64,000 nucleotides of DNA, taken from positions 186,001-250,000 of the forward strand of contig CAVRGH010000007.1 of NCBI GenBank assembly GCA_963720675.1, written 5' to 3'. This stretch comes from JALHSW01 sp963720675. Lineage in GTDB: Bacteria; Actinomycetota; Acidimicrobiia; IMCC26256; PALSA-555. The position numbers and the translations under genes are program-made. Shown piece by piece: positions 27,230 to 36,419 of this stretch (its first letter is position 1; each line of letters opens with the position of its first letter). The notes beneath the pieces were generated by a model. It saw nothing but the letters and a program-made list of their open reading frames with translations. It did not search any database and was not told the origin of the DNA.

Positions 27230-28954
27230 ATGCCCGAGTTGCGAGACGGCCGGGTGAGCGAACGAGTCGTCGACGCAGCGGTGCACGCGCTCGGACCGGT
27301 GCACGAGGATCCGGGGACGGCCCTGTGGCACCGGGGCAACGGGGGCGAGGCGATCCCCGGCGTGTCGACCCCCCTGAACGCGGACTTCTGGCGCGGGTCC
27401 GCCGAGGTGGCGCTGCTGTCCAGCTTCTACCGGCTCGGCGCGATCTCGGCCGCCGAGCGCGGCGCGCCGGACGGGCACGACAGCCCGTACGCCGGGCAGG
27501 TCTGTCGCTTCTTCTACGGGCGGCTCGCCACCGACTTCGATGTCGTGTGCTCGCTGTACGGGCGGCTCCCCGGTGTCGATCCGAACGTCATCGAGGAGCA
27601 GATGCTCGGACGCTCCCGCGGGCTCGAGCGCCCACGGACGAGCCGCCCGCGGCTGCTCCTCGCGGCGACCAAGACGTCCTCGACCGTGGCAGCCCTCCCC
27701 GGCATCGTCCGGCGGCGGGCGCGTCGAACCAACGCATGGTGGAGCGCGTCGATTGCTTCGCTCGCGCATGCCGGTCCGCCCGCGGCGCTCGCCATGTTCC
27801 GTGATGCCCGCGACCGCATGCGCGACGATCTCGGCATCCAGGTCGCGATCGGCTCGCTCCAGCCCGGCTTCGTGGCGCAGCTCGAGCGCACCGCCGGTCG
27901 CGCCGGCTCCGACGAGGACGTCACCGAGCGGGTCCTGTCGGGCGTGGCCGGCATCGCCGAGGCGCGGATGATGGCAGACCTCTGGGACGTGGCGCACGGC
28001 CGCGACACGATCGACCGATTCGTCACGAGGTACGGGTACTACGCGCCGGACGAGGGCGAGCTCTCGACCGTGTCCTGGCGCGAGGACCCCAGCGCGCTCG
28101 ATGGTGTGCTCGCCGCCTACCGAGCGATGCCGGCTCACGAGGGCCCGGTCGAGCGACTGGGCGCTCGAGCCGATGCTTCGCGGATCGCGCGTCGCCAGAT
28201 GTTCGACCGTTGCCCCCGCTCGCGACGCGCGCGTCTCCACTTCTTGCTCCGCCTGGCCCGGCGCTACACGGAGCTGCGGGAGGAAGGCAAGGTGCTGATG
28301 CTGGAGTGCCTCGACGTCGCCCGCGGCGCGGCCCGGGTCATCGGCATCGAGCTCGCGAGCCGTTCCGTCATCGACCGTCCCGATGACGTCTTCTTCCTGA
28401 CGCTCCCGGAGGTCGAACGGGCGGTCGAGGCGACGGACGCCGAAGGCAGCACGCTGCGCGCGATGGTCGCGGAGCGCCGACGAGCACACGCCCGGTACCG
28501 GGAGCTGCTGCTGCCGTTGGCCTTCACCGGGGAGGAGCTTCGGGTCGCGATCGATGCTCAGGTCGACGGCGACGGACCGAGCCCGGCTCCGACGGAGTCG
28601 CTCCAAGGTCTCGGCGTGAGCGCCGGTGAGGCAACCGGGATCGCCAGGGTGATCCTCGACTCGCTCGAGTGTCGGGACTTCGCCCCGGGCGAGATCCTGG
28701 TGTGCCCGACCACCGACCCGGGCTGGGCACCCGTCCTGAGCCTCGCCGGTGGGGTCGTCCTCGACATGGGCAGCGCGCTGAGCCATGGCGCGATCGTCGC
28801 CCGCGAGCTCGGTGTGCCCTGTGTCGCGAACACCACCGACGGCACCCGCCGCATCCCGAACGGAGCCCGCGTGCGAATCGACGGGGGCACGGGCCTGGTC
28901 CAGGTCCTCGATCCCGCGCCGACGAGCGCATCCGAGTCCGGGAGCGACGCATGA
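27230..28954 (+). CDS. PEP-utilising-enzyme mobile-domain protein without an ATP-grasp domain (copy 1)
   Basis: 574 residues. Near residue 40, GGEAIPGVSTPLNADFW matches the segment that follows the ATP-grasp domain in PEP synthase and rifampin phosphotransferase; here it lies at the N-terminus, so the nucleotide-binding domain is absent. A long helical middle (about 60-470) corresponds to the substrate-binding region of rifampin phosphotransferase. The C-terminal swivelling domain (about 475-565) has the phospho-acceptor histidine, His519, in ALSHGAIVARELGVPC. Without ATP-grasp the histidine must be phosphorylated by another protein, as for PpsA/PpsB of phenylphosphate synthase. ATG at 27230 is the start. 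It overlaps the CrtC-like gene downstream by ATGA. The substrate is unknown. Confidence 0.75.
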   Translation: MPELRDGRVSERVVDAAVHALGPVHEDPGTALWHRGNGGEAIPGVSTPLNADFWRGSAEVALLSSFYRLGAISAAERGAPDGHDSPYAGQVCRFFYGRLATDFDVVCSLYGRLPGVDPNVIEEQMLGRSRGLERPRTSRPRLLLAATKTSSTVAALPGIVRRRARRTNAWWSASIASLAHAGPPAALAMFRDARDRMRDDLGIQVAIGSLQPGFVAQLERTAGRAGSDEDVTERVLSGVAGIAEARMMADLWDVAHGRDTIDRFVTRYGYYAPDEGELSTVSWREDPSALDGVLAAYRAMPAHEGPVERLGARADASRIARRQMFDRCPRSRRARLHFLLRLARRYTELREEGKVLMLECLDVARGAARVIGIELASRSVIDRPDDVFFLTLPEVERAVEATDAEGSTLRAMVAERRRAHARYRELLLPLAFTGEELRVAIDAQVDGDGPSPAPTESLQGLGVSAGEATGIARVILDSLECRDFAPGEILVCPTTDPGWAPVLSLAGGVVLDMGSALSHGAIVARELGVPCVANTTDGTRRIPNGARVRIDGGTGLVQVLDPAPTSASESGSDA

Positions 28955-29922
28955 CCCTCTCGGCCCGCGACGACCTCCTGCACCACGCCGACGACGATCC
29001 CACCTGGCAGGAGAGCGTCGCGGTCTGGTTCTTCGACGAGGAGACCGATGTCGGAGGCTTCTTCCGCCTCGGCGCTCACCTCAACCAAGCCTTCGGGCGT
29101 TCGAACCTCTTCGCGTTTCGCGAGGGCGTCCACCGGTACCGCAAGATCGATGAACGTGTGCCACTCGAGCCCGGCGCCGCCGGGAGTGACCTCGTCGTGG
29201 GCACCGCGCGTGCAGGCATCGAGGGTGACGACGTGCAGTTCGCGTGGCACGAGCCCGAGTGCGACGCGGACCTCCGCTTCGCGGCCTTCTATCCGCGTCA
29301 GGGCTTCGGCGGCCGCTCCGAAGACGATGCCCACCTCCAGCACGACATCTACTCGGGCCACCTCGAGTGCTCCGGGCGGCTCACCGGGACGATCCGCCTC
29401 GGCGACGAGACGCACGACGTGGACGCCCTGTGCCATCGGGACCGGTCCTGGGGCCCGCGCCGAATCGACGCGATCCACACCAACCGGATGTTCACCGGCA
29501 CGGTCGGCCCGGCCCTGTCCTTCGCCTTGAACGTGATCCAGACGGTCGACGGAACGGTGAGCCAGGTGGGATACGTCGTGCGCGACGGCATCGTCGAACA
29601 GCTCGATCACTTCGAGATCCTTCCCACGATCCGGCTGGACGGCTACAGCGTCGCCGGGGGCACGTGTCGGGTCCGGCTCGCAAGCGGCGAGGAGCTCTGG
29701 TTCGAGGCGACGACCGTGGCGGGTCAGCTGACCCCGTTCGACGAGTACCTCTGCTCGGACCACATCTCGCGCGTCCGCTGTGGAGCGCTCAGCGGCTTCT
29801 GCGACAACGAGCTGACCAACAACCCGCGGCTCGGCACCGCCGCGCCGAAGTTCCTGCTCGAGGTCGACGGCGGCACCGGCCTGCGCCCGTTCCCGGAACC
29901 GGGCTGGCCGGACGCGGAGTGA
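28951..29922 (+). CDS. CrtC/AttH-like (lipocalin-fold) protein, copy A
   Basis: 323 residues, cytoplasmic (no signal peptide). It starts DPTWQESVAVWFFDEETDVG, has the central signature ALCHRDRSWGPRRIDAIHTN and the second-barrel strand LSFALNVIQTVDGTVSQVGY, and ends in Pro/Gly-rich sequence. RDxSWGxR is shared with copies B and C and resembles the CrtC core. The start overlaps the stop of the PEP-mobile-domain gene, implying co-translation and probably joint action on one substrate. It could bind a hydrophobic or acyl-chain ligand, or act as a hydratase as CrtC does; neither is shown. Confidence 0.7.
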   Translation: MTLSARDDLLHHADDDPTWQESVAVWFFDEETDVGGFFRLGAHLNQAFGRSNLFAFREGVHRYRKIDERVPLEPGAAGSDLVVGTARAGIEGDDVQFAWHEPECDADLRFAAFYPRQGFGGRSEDDAHLQHDIYSGHLECSGRLTGTIRLGDETHDVDALCHRDRSWGPRRIDAIHTNRMFTGTVGPALSFALNVIQTVDGTVSQVGYVVRDGIVEQLDHFEILPTIRLDGYSVAGGTCRVRLASGEELWFEATTVAGQLTPFDEYLCSDHISRVRCGALSGFCDNELTNNPRLGTAAPKFLLEVDGGTGLRPFPEPGWPDAE

Positions 29923-29935
29923 GTGGCGTGAGCGC

Positions 29936-30907
29936 GTGATGCTGACCGACCAGGACGAGCACCCGCACCAGCCGCCGGCGCCGCTCCCCGAGCGCTGGCA
30001 GGAGAACTACTTCGTGCTCGGCCTCGACGAGGAGGCGAACGCGGGGTTCACCGTCCACCTCGAGCGATTTCCCGACCGCGGACTGGTCGAGACGAAGGTG
30101 AACGTCGCGCTCGACGGCGACATCGTGTCGCTCACGTCGAGTCGTCCGCTCGGGCCGAACATCGGCGGCGGCGACACCCGTGTCGAGATCATCGAGCCGT
30201 TCCACCGATGGCACCTGCACCACGACGGCGAGGGCCACGGGGGCCGCGGTCCGCTCGGCTTCGTGGGTCACGGCAACGGACCGGCGATCGCGCTCGGCGT
30301 CGATGTGACCCTCGACAGCCCGCTCGGCGGCATCGACCACAGCGACGTCCTACGTGGGCTGTCGCTCCCGGGAACCGAGCGCGACCACTACGAGGCGTGC
30401 GGTACCTGGCAGGGACGACTGTGCGTCGGTGAGCGCGAGATCGAAGGGCGCGGTCTCTTCGTCCGCGACCACACCTGGGGTCAGCGCCAGTACGCGCAGT
30501 TCTCCTCGGCATGGTGGTTCCCGTCGTGCTTCGACGACGGCGCCTGCTACGTCGGTGGCGGACTCGTGCACTACGGAGAGCGGTCTGGCGGGTACGCGAT
30601 CATTGCCGATGCCGACGGGATCGACGCGTCGACTGACGTCGACGTGCGCGCCGATGGCGTCCTCGAGCCTGCGGGATATCCGTCGACGGTGGTCACCGCG
30701 CGGTTCCCCGATCGCGGCGATGTGGTGGTCACGAGCGAATCGCGCTTGCACCTCCCCCATTACTTCCCCGGCTTCGCCGACCGCTACTACTGCAACGACG
30801 CCTTGTCGACGGTGACTTGGGGCGATCGCCGTGGGTTCGGACCTCGGGAGCTGAACAGCTACCTGTCCGAGTCCGACGCGCGGATCCTGGACGCGTCGAC
30901 CCATTGA
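29936..30907 (+). CDS. CrtC/AttH-like (lipocalin-fold) protein, copy B
   Basis: 323 residues from GTG 29936 (or ATG 29939, one codon later). RWQENYFVLGLDEEANAGF begins the first barrel, FHRWHLHHDGEGHGG is a His-rich strand, and the signature is GLFVRDHTWGQRQYAQF. Copy B is more distant from A and C than they are from each other, and looks like the N-terminal partner type in this two-gene family. It lies 13 bases after copy A, and its stop overlaps the TTG start of the next gene (aTTGA). Four genes, 27230-32488, therefore form one tightly packed operon. Confidence 0.7.
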   Translation: MMLTDQDEHPHQPPAPLPERWQENYFVLGLDEEANAGFTVHLERFPDRGLVETKVNVALDGDIVSLTSSRPLGPNIGGGDTRVEIIEPFHRWHLHHDGEGHGGRGPLGFVGHGNGPAIALGVDVTLDSPLGGIDHSDVLRGLSLPGTERDHYEACGTWQGRLCVGEREIEGRGLFVRDHTWGQRQYAQFSSAWWFPSCFDDGACYVGGGLVHYGERSGGYAIIADADGIDASTDVDVRADGVLEPAGYPSTVVTARFPDRGDVVVTSESRLHLPHYFPGFADRYYCNDALSTVTWGDRRGFGPRELNSYLSESDARILDASTH

Positions 30908-32488
30908 GCGCGTCCGAGGATCCGCTGCACCGAGCATCACCGCCGGGCGTCCGATGGACCACGAACAACTTCGCCGAGGCGATCCCGGGTGTTCCCACCC
31001 CGCTGTGCTGGGGGATCTGGGAGCACGCGATGACCGAGGCCGCGTTGGACGTGTTCCACCGGTTCGGTGCGTTCTCCCGCCGCGATCGCGAGCGCATCCG
31101 AGCGGAGGACGGCGGTGTGGTCGGCATCTTCTTCGGCCACGTCGCCGGGAACATCGACCTCATGAGCGGTGCCGTCGCCCGCTTGCCGGGCTTCGAGCCC
31201 GGAGCGTTCGAGCACCAGCTGTTCGGCCTCGACCCCGATGCGTCGCCCGTGCGGCGCACCCGGCGCCGGTGGCCGGTGGTGGCCGTCCGATCACCGGCCG
31301 CGATCGCCGGCATCAAGCGGCGGCTCACGCGCGAGCGGGCGGCGACGGCCGAATGGTGGCAGGCGACGACCGACCGCGCCGATCCCGGCGGATCGGGCAC
31401 GGGCGGTGCTCGCGGAGTCACGCGACCGGTTCGCAACGATGCTCGCGGCGCACTCGATGCAGAGCCAGCTCGCCCAGGGAGCGTTCGATGCGATCGCCCG
31501 CACGGCGAACGAAGCGGGTAAGGAAGGGCTCGAGCGGCAGCTCGTCACCGGGTACGGCGGGGTCGAGGAAGCGGAGCTGGCACGCGAGCTGTGGGCCGTC
31601 TCGCGTGACCAGCTCGACGTGAGCGGTTTCCTGACGCGGCACGGCTTTCACGGACCGAACGAAGGTGAGCTCTCGAGCTTCGTGTGGCGTGAGGACGCGG
31701 CACCCGTGGAGGCCGCGGTGCGCGCGTACGCCGCCGAGCCCGACGAGCGCAGCCCGCTGGCGATCGCGGAGCGCCAGGACGTCAAGCGGCGGGCAGCCGA
31801 AGCGGCGCTGCTGGGAGCGCTCCCCCGTCGACGCCGGGCCGCGACCCGGACGCTCCTGCGGATCGCGCGTGGCTGGATCGCGCGCCGGGAGCTCGGCAAG
31901 GCCGGGTTCCTCCAGGCGATCGATGGCGGACGTGCCGCCGCTCGTGTGCTGGGGGCGACGCTCGCCGCCGACGGCACGCTCGCCGACCCGACCGATGTGT
32001 TCTTCCTCACCTACGACGAGGTGATGGGCACCATCCCCGACGACGCTCGTGCGCTGGTCGAGGCGCGCCGCGCCCGGCGCGAGGAGTACGTCGGTGTCAC
32101 GCTCCCGCCGGTCTGGATCGGCGACCCCGAGCCGCTGACCGCCCGAGCCCACGACGACGCCGACCGCACGATCACGGGTGTGGCCGTGACCCCCGGCCTC
32201 GTCGTGGGTCGAGCCCGGGTGGTGCTCGACGCCGCCGACTGCCACGAGCCCGTCGCCGGCGACGAGGTGCTCGTCACCCGCACCACCGATCCGAGCTGGG
32301 TGTCGATGTTCCTCACCGCGGGTGGCCTCGCGATCGACATCGGCGGGCCGATGAGCCACGGCGCCATCGTGGCGCGGGAGCTCGGCATCCCGTGCGTGAT
32401 CGGCACCCGCGACGGCACCGCGCGCATCCCCGACGGATCGCTGGTCGAGCTCGACGGTGACGCCGGTGTCGTGCGCCTCCTCGACTGA
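30904..32488 (+). pseudogene. PEP-utilising-enzyme mobile-domain protein without an ATP-grasp domain (copy 2), one frameshift
   Basis: 527 residues once one base is removed. The start is TTG at 30904, overlapping the previous stop; it opens RWTTNNFAEAIPGVPTPLCW, the same post-ATP-grasp segment as in copy 1. The helical middle reads DQLDVSGFLTRHGFHGPNEG, parallel to copy 1. The swivelling domain has His485 in GPMSHGAIVARELGIPC and ends RIPDGSLVELDGDAGVVRLL. The frame breaks in a C run at 31384-31386 (three Cs where two would read through). It is a diverged paralogue of copy 1, so the operon is a back-to-back duplication of PEP protein plus CrtC-like protein. If the break is real, only copy 1 is functional. 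Confidence 0.75.
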
Positions 32489-32509
32489 GGATCCACTCGA
32501 GCGGCGACC

Positions 32510-32525
32510 GGCACCCCCGGGTGCC
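32510..32525. terminator. Short hairpin between convergent genes
   Basis: GGCACCC-CC-GGGTGCC lies between the end of the PEP-mobile-domain gene (32488, plus) and the end of the molybdopterin enzyme gene (32545, minus). It could end transcription from both sides. The stem is only 7 bp and there is no U-tract. Confidence 0.4.
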
Positions 32526-32544
32526 CCGGCGCACCCGCACCCGT

Positions 32545-34662
32545 TCAGCGGACGGCGACCAGCTCGACCGGGATGCCGTCGAGGAAGGACGCACCGGAGA
32601 GGGGGTCCATGCTCGCGAGGTCGTTCGGGGCCAGCAGGTTGACGTTGCTGCCACCGACGGCGTTCGCCGTGGTCCAGCCGCCGTCGTGGCCGTAGCCGTG
32701 CGGATAGCAGACGGTTCCCGGTCCGACATCCTCCGTGACGCGCACGAGCACGTCGATCTCCCCCGCAGCGCTCTGGACCTTCGCCCGCCGCCCGTCACCG
32801 ACACCCGCCGCCAGTGCATCGACCGGATTGACCCAGAGCGCGGGCTCGTCGCCCGATCCCGCAACGTTGTGCAGCCACGAGTTGATCGATCGGAGCGAAC
32901 GACGACCGACGAGACGGAGCGTTCCGGCCTCGGAGTCGACGACGGTGAGCTCCCGTAGCTCGGCCAGGATCTCAGGGCTGTCGAGCCGGGCACGGCCGCC
33001 GGGGTGGCGAACCACCTTCTTCGCACGACCGGGCTCGAGCGCATCGGCGGTGACGGCGCCGTGGGGGTGCGCGGCGATCTTGCGGGTCGTCCAGCCGGTC
33101 CGACCCAGACGCAAGAGCGCGCCGGCGACGAGCGATGGCGTGATGGGTCGTCCGATGCGGCGGGCGGCCCGAGCGACGAAGCGCGCGGAGCGCTGGCCGA
33201 ACGGTCCGCCGAGACCCATGCGGCGCGAGAGCTCGTCGAACACTGTCCACTCCTCCCGCACACCGGACGGTGCGGGCACGATCGCCTCCGTCGACTGGAT
33301 GAAGGGCAGCGGCATGTGCGCAAGGAACGTGAACGGCAGGTCGGCGCGCTCGAGCGAAGCCGGTGCCGGGAGGATGTAGTCGGCGTGACGGTTGCTCTCG
33401 TTGACGTAGAGGTCGAGCGACACCACGAGATCGAGTCCCTCCAACAGCGTCGCCAGGCGCTCGCCCCCGGGAGCGGACAGCACGGGATTGCCCGCCGTGA
33501 TCACGAGGGCTCGGACCTGGCCGTCGCCGGGCGTCTCGATCTCCTCGGCGAGCACCCACGGCAGGTGGCCGGCCAGATCCGGGAGGTCGCCGACGCGGGT
33601 GCGGACGGTCCCCATGTCCGCCGTCCCGAGGCGCGCCGCGAGGTCGGCGAAGTTGACGGGTCCGCCGCCGAAGAGCGCACCACCGGCGCGGTCGAAGTTC
33701 CCGGTCATGATGGCGAGCGCGTCGACGAGCGCGTTCGCAGTGGTCGCGTGCGGTCCGCGCCCGAGCCCCACCCGGGCATAGGCAACGGCCGACGACGCGG
33801 CCGCGAAGCGGTGGGCCAGATCCCGGATCGTGGCAGCCGGCACACCCGTTGCGGCTTCGACGGTCGCGGGGTCGAATCGTCCGACCGACGCGGCCAGGGC
33901 GTCGACTCCGGTGGCGACCCGCCGCGCCGCGCCCCGGTCGATCAGCTCTTCGGTGACCAGCACCTGCAGGATGCCGGCGAGCAGCCAGACGTCGGTGCCG
34001 GGCCGGATGCTCACGTGCTCGAATGCGTTCGCGGTCTTGGTGCACACCGGATCCACCACGACGACGCTGCCTCCCCGGGCGACGATGTCGCGAAGGTGAT
34101 CGCCGATCCGCGGCAGGGTCAGGATCGAACCGTGTGACACGAGCGGGTTCGCGCCGAGGATGAGCACGAACGCCGTGCGCGGAAGGTCCGGGATCGGGAA
34201 CGCGATCGTCGTCCCGTAGAGGAACCATGACGCGGCCTGACGCCCGAACGTGTCCTGGGCCGCAGCGGAGAAGAAGTTGCGTGACCCCACGGCATCGAGG
34301 AAGCCCTTCGCCCAGGTGATGTGCGAGAGGCTGAACGCAGACGGATTGCCCAGGTACATCGCGATCGCGTGTGGGCCGTGGTCGCGACGGATCGCGCGCA
34401 GCCGTGCCGCGATGTCGTCGAGCGCCTCGTCCCACTCCACGGGCTCGAACTCCCCGGGTGCCCCCGACCGCCGCAACGGCTGGACGACGCGATCCGGGTC
34501 GTCGAGCACCTTCGCCATCGCTGCACCCTTCGGGCACAGATACCCCTTCGAGACCGGGTGCTCACGGTCGCCGCGGATCCGGACCACGCGACCGTCGTCC
34601 ACATCGGCGACGACACCACAGATGGCTTCGCAGATCCGACAGTACGAATAGCGCTCTTCCAC
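32545..34662 (-). CDS. Molybdopterin-dependent oxidoreductase (DMSO-reductase superfamily)
   Basis: 705 residues, large catalytic subunit type. The N-terminal [4Fe-4S] ligands are Cys8, Cys11, Cys15 and Cys43 (CRICEAIC and GYLCPKG). The molybdopterin-binding regions are recognisable: MYLGNPSAFSLSHITWAKG, VLILGANPLVSHGSIL, VVVVDPVCTKTANAFEH and, at the C-terminus, NVNLLAPNDLASMDPLSGA. There is no Tat signal, so the enzyme is cytoplasmic. No second iron-sulfur or membrane subunit is adjacent. GTG at 34662 has GGGAGGA upstream. It is the last gene of the minus-strand run from 40767. The substrate is unknown; oxidation or hydroxylation of a pathway intermediate is likely. Confidence 0.85.
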   Translation of the reverse strand: MEERYSYCRICEAICGVVADVDDGRVVRIRGDREHPVSKGYLCPKGAAMAKVLDDPDRVVQPLRRSGAPGEFEPVEWDEALDDIAARLRAIRRDHGPHAIAMYLGNPSAFSLSHITWAKGFLDAVGSRNFFSAAAQDTFGRQAASWFLYGTTIAFPIPDLPRTAFVLILGANPLVSHGSILTLPRIGDHLRDIVARGGSVVVVDPVCTKTANAFEHVSIRPGTDVWLLAGILQVLVTEELIDRGAARRVATGVDALAASVGRFDPATVEAATGVPAATIRDLAHRFAAASSAVAYARVGLGRGPHATTANALVDALAIMTGNFDRAGGALFGGGPVNFADLAARLGTADMGTVRTRVGDLPDLAGHLPWVLAEEIETPGDGQVRALVITAGNPVLSAPGGERLATLLEGLDLVVSLDLYVNESNRHADYILPAPASLERADLPFTFLAHMPLPFIQSTEAIVPAPSGVREEWTVFDELSRRMGLGGPFGQRSARFVARAARRIGRPITPSLVAGALLRLGRTGWTTRKIAAHPHGAVTADALEPGRAKKVVRHPGGRARLDSPEILAELRELTVVDSEAGTLRLVGRRSLRSINSWLHNVAGSGDEPALWVNPVDALAAGVGDGRRAKVQSAAGEIDVLVRVTEDVGPGTVCYPHGYGHDGGWTTANAVGGSNVNLLAPNDLASMDPLSGASFLDGIPVELVAVR

Positions 34663-34701
34663 GATCAGCGTCCTCCCGTGCCGGTCACCAGGACCGCGCG
34701 A

Positions 34702-36419
34702 TCAGTTGGTCAGTACGTGCCCGGGTGTGGCACCGGTGCACCGACTGTCAGCCTCGAAGGTGACGACGCCGTTGACGAGGATCGCCGCGATCCCCTGCGC
34801 GGGAGTCGAGCGTCGGAACCCCCCGCCGGGGAGGTCGTGGAGCACCTCGTAGGTGTCGGGATACCCGAGCTCGTCCAGGTCGTAGACGAGGACGTCGGCA
34901 GCCCAACCGGGCACGAGCGCGCCGCGCCGGTCGAAGCCCATGACGCGGCGGGGAGCAGGCTCAGCTTCTCGTGCATCTCCTCGAGACTGAATCGCCCTTC
35001 GTCGCGAGCGAGCCACATGAGCAGATCCGTCGAGAACTGACCCCCGCAGTAGAACTTCAGGTGCGCACCACCGTCCGAGGTTCCGGCAATGACCCGGGGG
35101 TGCTTGTACATCCTCGTGAACAGCTCCGGGTCCTGGCTGATCGGTTGCATGGTGCGGAAGTCCATGGCGCAACGGGACGCCACCACGACGTCGAAGAAGG
35201 CGTCGACGACGTGCCGACCCTCTTTCTCCGCGATCCGGTCGAAGGTCCAGCCCTCGAACGCCGCGTACTCCTCGCAGCCTGCGTCGACGAGCTTGCACGT
35301 CTCGAGCGTGCCGCCCGCAGCGGTCATCAGCTCGGGCCCGTACTTGGCCTTCAGCGAAGCCCTCCACTCGGGATCCGAGGCCATCGCGAGACGCGCTTCG
35401 ACGTCGTCGCCGAGAGCCGAGAACGCGGCGAGCTCGGGGACGACGTCCCAGGTGTTCCAGTCGAGCACCTTCGACTCGTTCCACGCCCGAAAGGCGAGCG
35501 CCTGCGAGTACACGTCGAGGCCCTGCGCCTCGCATGCGTCGAGCCAGTCGAGGACTCGGTCGACCTCCTGGGGGATGTGGTCGAACGGCACGATGATGTT
35601 CTGGATCACCGGCCGGCCGGAGACGCGGGCCAGCTCTTCGGCGATCTCGTTGTGGTCGATCGCCATCGGGAGATCGACCAGCGCCTGGATCACCCCGCGG
35701 TCGAGGTCGCGCAGCACCTCGGCGAGGCGGTACGCGGTCGACGGGTCGGCCGCATCGGTGGGCATCGGCGCCCCGTGATCCTTGTGCGAGTTGAACTCAT
35801 CGAGCTTCGAGAACGCGAAGCCGAGCGCACCGGCCTCCATTGCCTCACGGAGCAGCCCCTGCATCGTCGAGATCTCGGCCTCGGTCGGCGCGTCGGTTGC
35901 GCGCGCGTCCTCGACGCTGCCCATCACGAAGATCATGAGCGAGTTCAGCGGGACGTAGCTCCCGAGGTTGACCCCCATGGGCAACGCCCCGACCACGCCG
36001 AGCCATTCCGGGAACGACTCCCAGGTGAACGGCAGTGCCTCGCGCAGCGCGGCCGCGGGGATCTGCTCGGTGGTCTCCATCATCCCCATGTAGCGCTCCT
36101 GCACTGCGGGGTCGCGCTTGCACGGAGCGAAGCCGAAGCCGCAGTTGGAGACGACGGCGCTCGTCATGCCGTGGAGGCCCGACGCCGTGCAGTAGGGGTC
36201 CCAGAAGATCTGGCCGTCGTAGTGCGTGTGGAGGTCGATCACGCCGGGAGCGACGATCATGCCGCGCGCGTCGATCACTCGACCCGTCGGCGCATCAGCG
36301 AGCGGGCCGATCTCCGCGACCCGCCCGTCGCGGATCCCGATGTCGGCGATTCGCCGCGGTGCGCCGGTGCCGTCGACGATCGTGCCCCCGGTGATGAGGA
36401 TGTCGAACGGCGCGCTCAC
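34702..36419 (-). pseudogene. N-acyl-D-amino-acid deacylase-type amidohydrolase (copy 1), one frameshift
   Basis: An amidohydrolase-superfamily (family 3) metalloenzyme of 572 residues, cytoplasmic. The N-terminal beta-sandwich reads DILITGGTIVDGTGAPRR. The metal-binding HxH is DLHTHYDGQIFWDPYC, followed by SNCGFGFAPC, another family hallmark. The C-terminal sandwich strand is ADVLVYDLDELG. GTG at 36419 overlaps the Lrp stop (gTGA). A base is lost near 34953 in a C run, so the last 80 residues are in a different frame; the unshifted frame would stop at 34710 after a nonsense tail. The paralogue at 39019 is intact. These enzymes cleave N-acyl amide bonds. Confidence 0.85.

Noticed and set aside
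30350..30940. Minus-strand ORFs opposite the CrtC-like and PEP genes
   Set aside because: Compositionally biased shadows without motifs; the plus-strand proteins are conserved and coupled.
33004..34137. Long plus-strand ORF opposite the molybdopterin enzyme
   Set aside because: No domain and no ribosome site; the minus strand carries a complete conserved protein with cluster cysteines.
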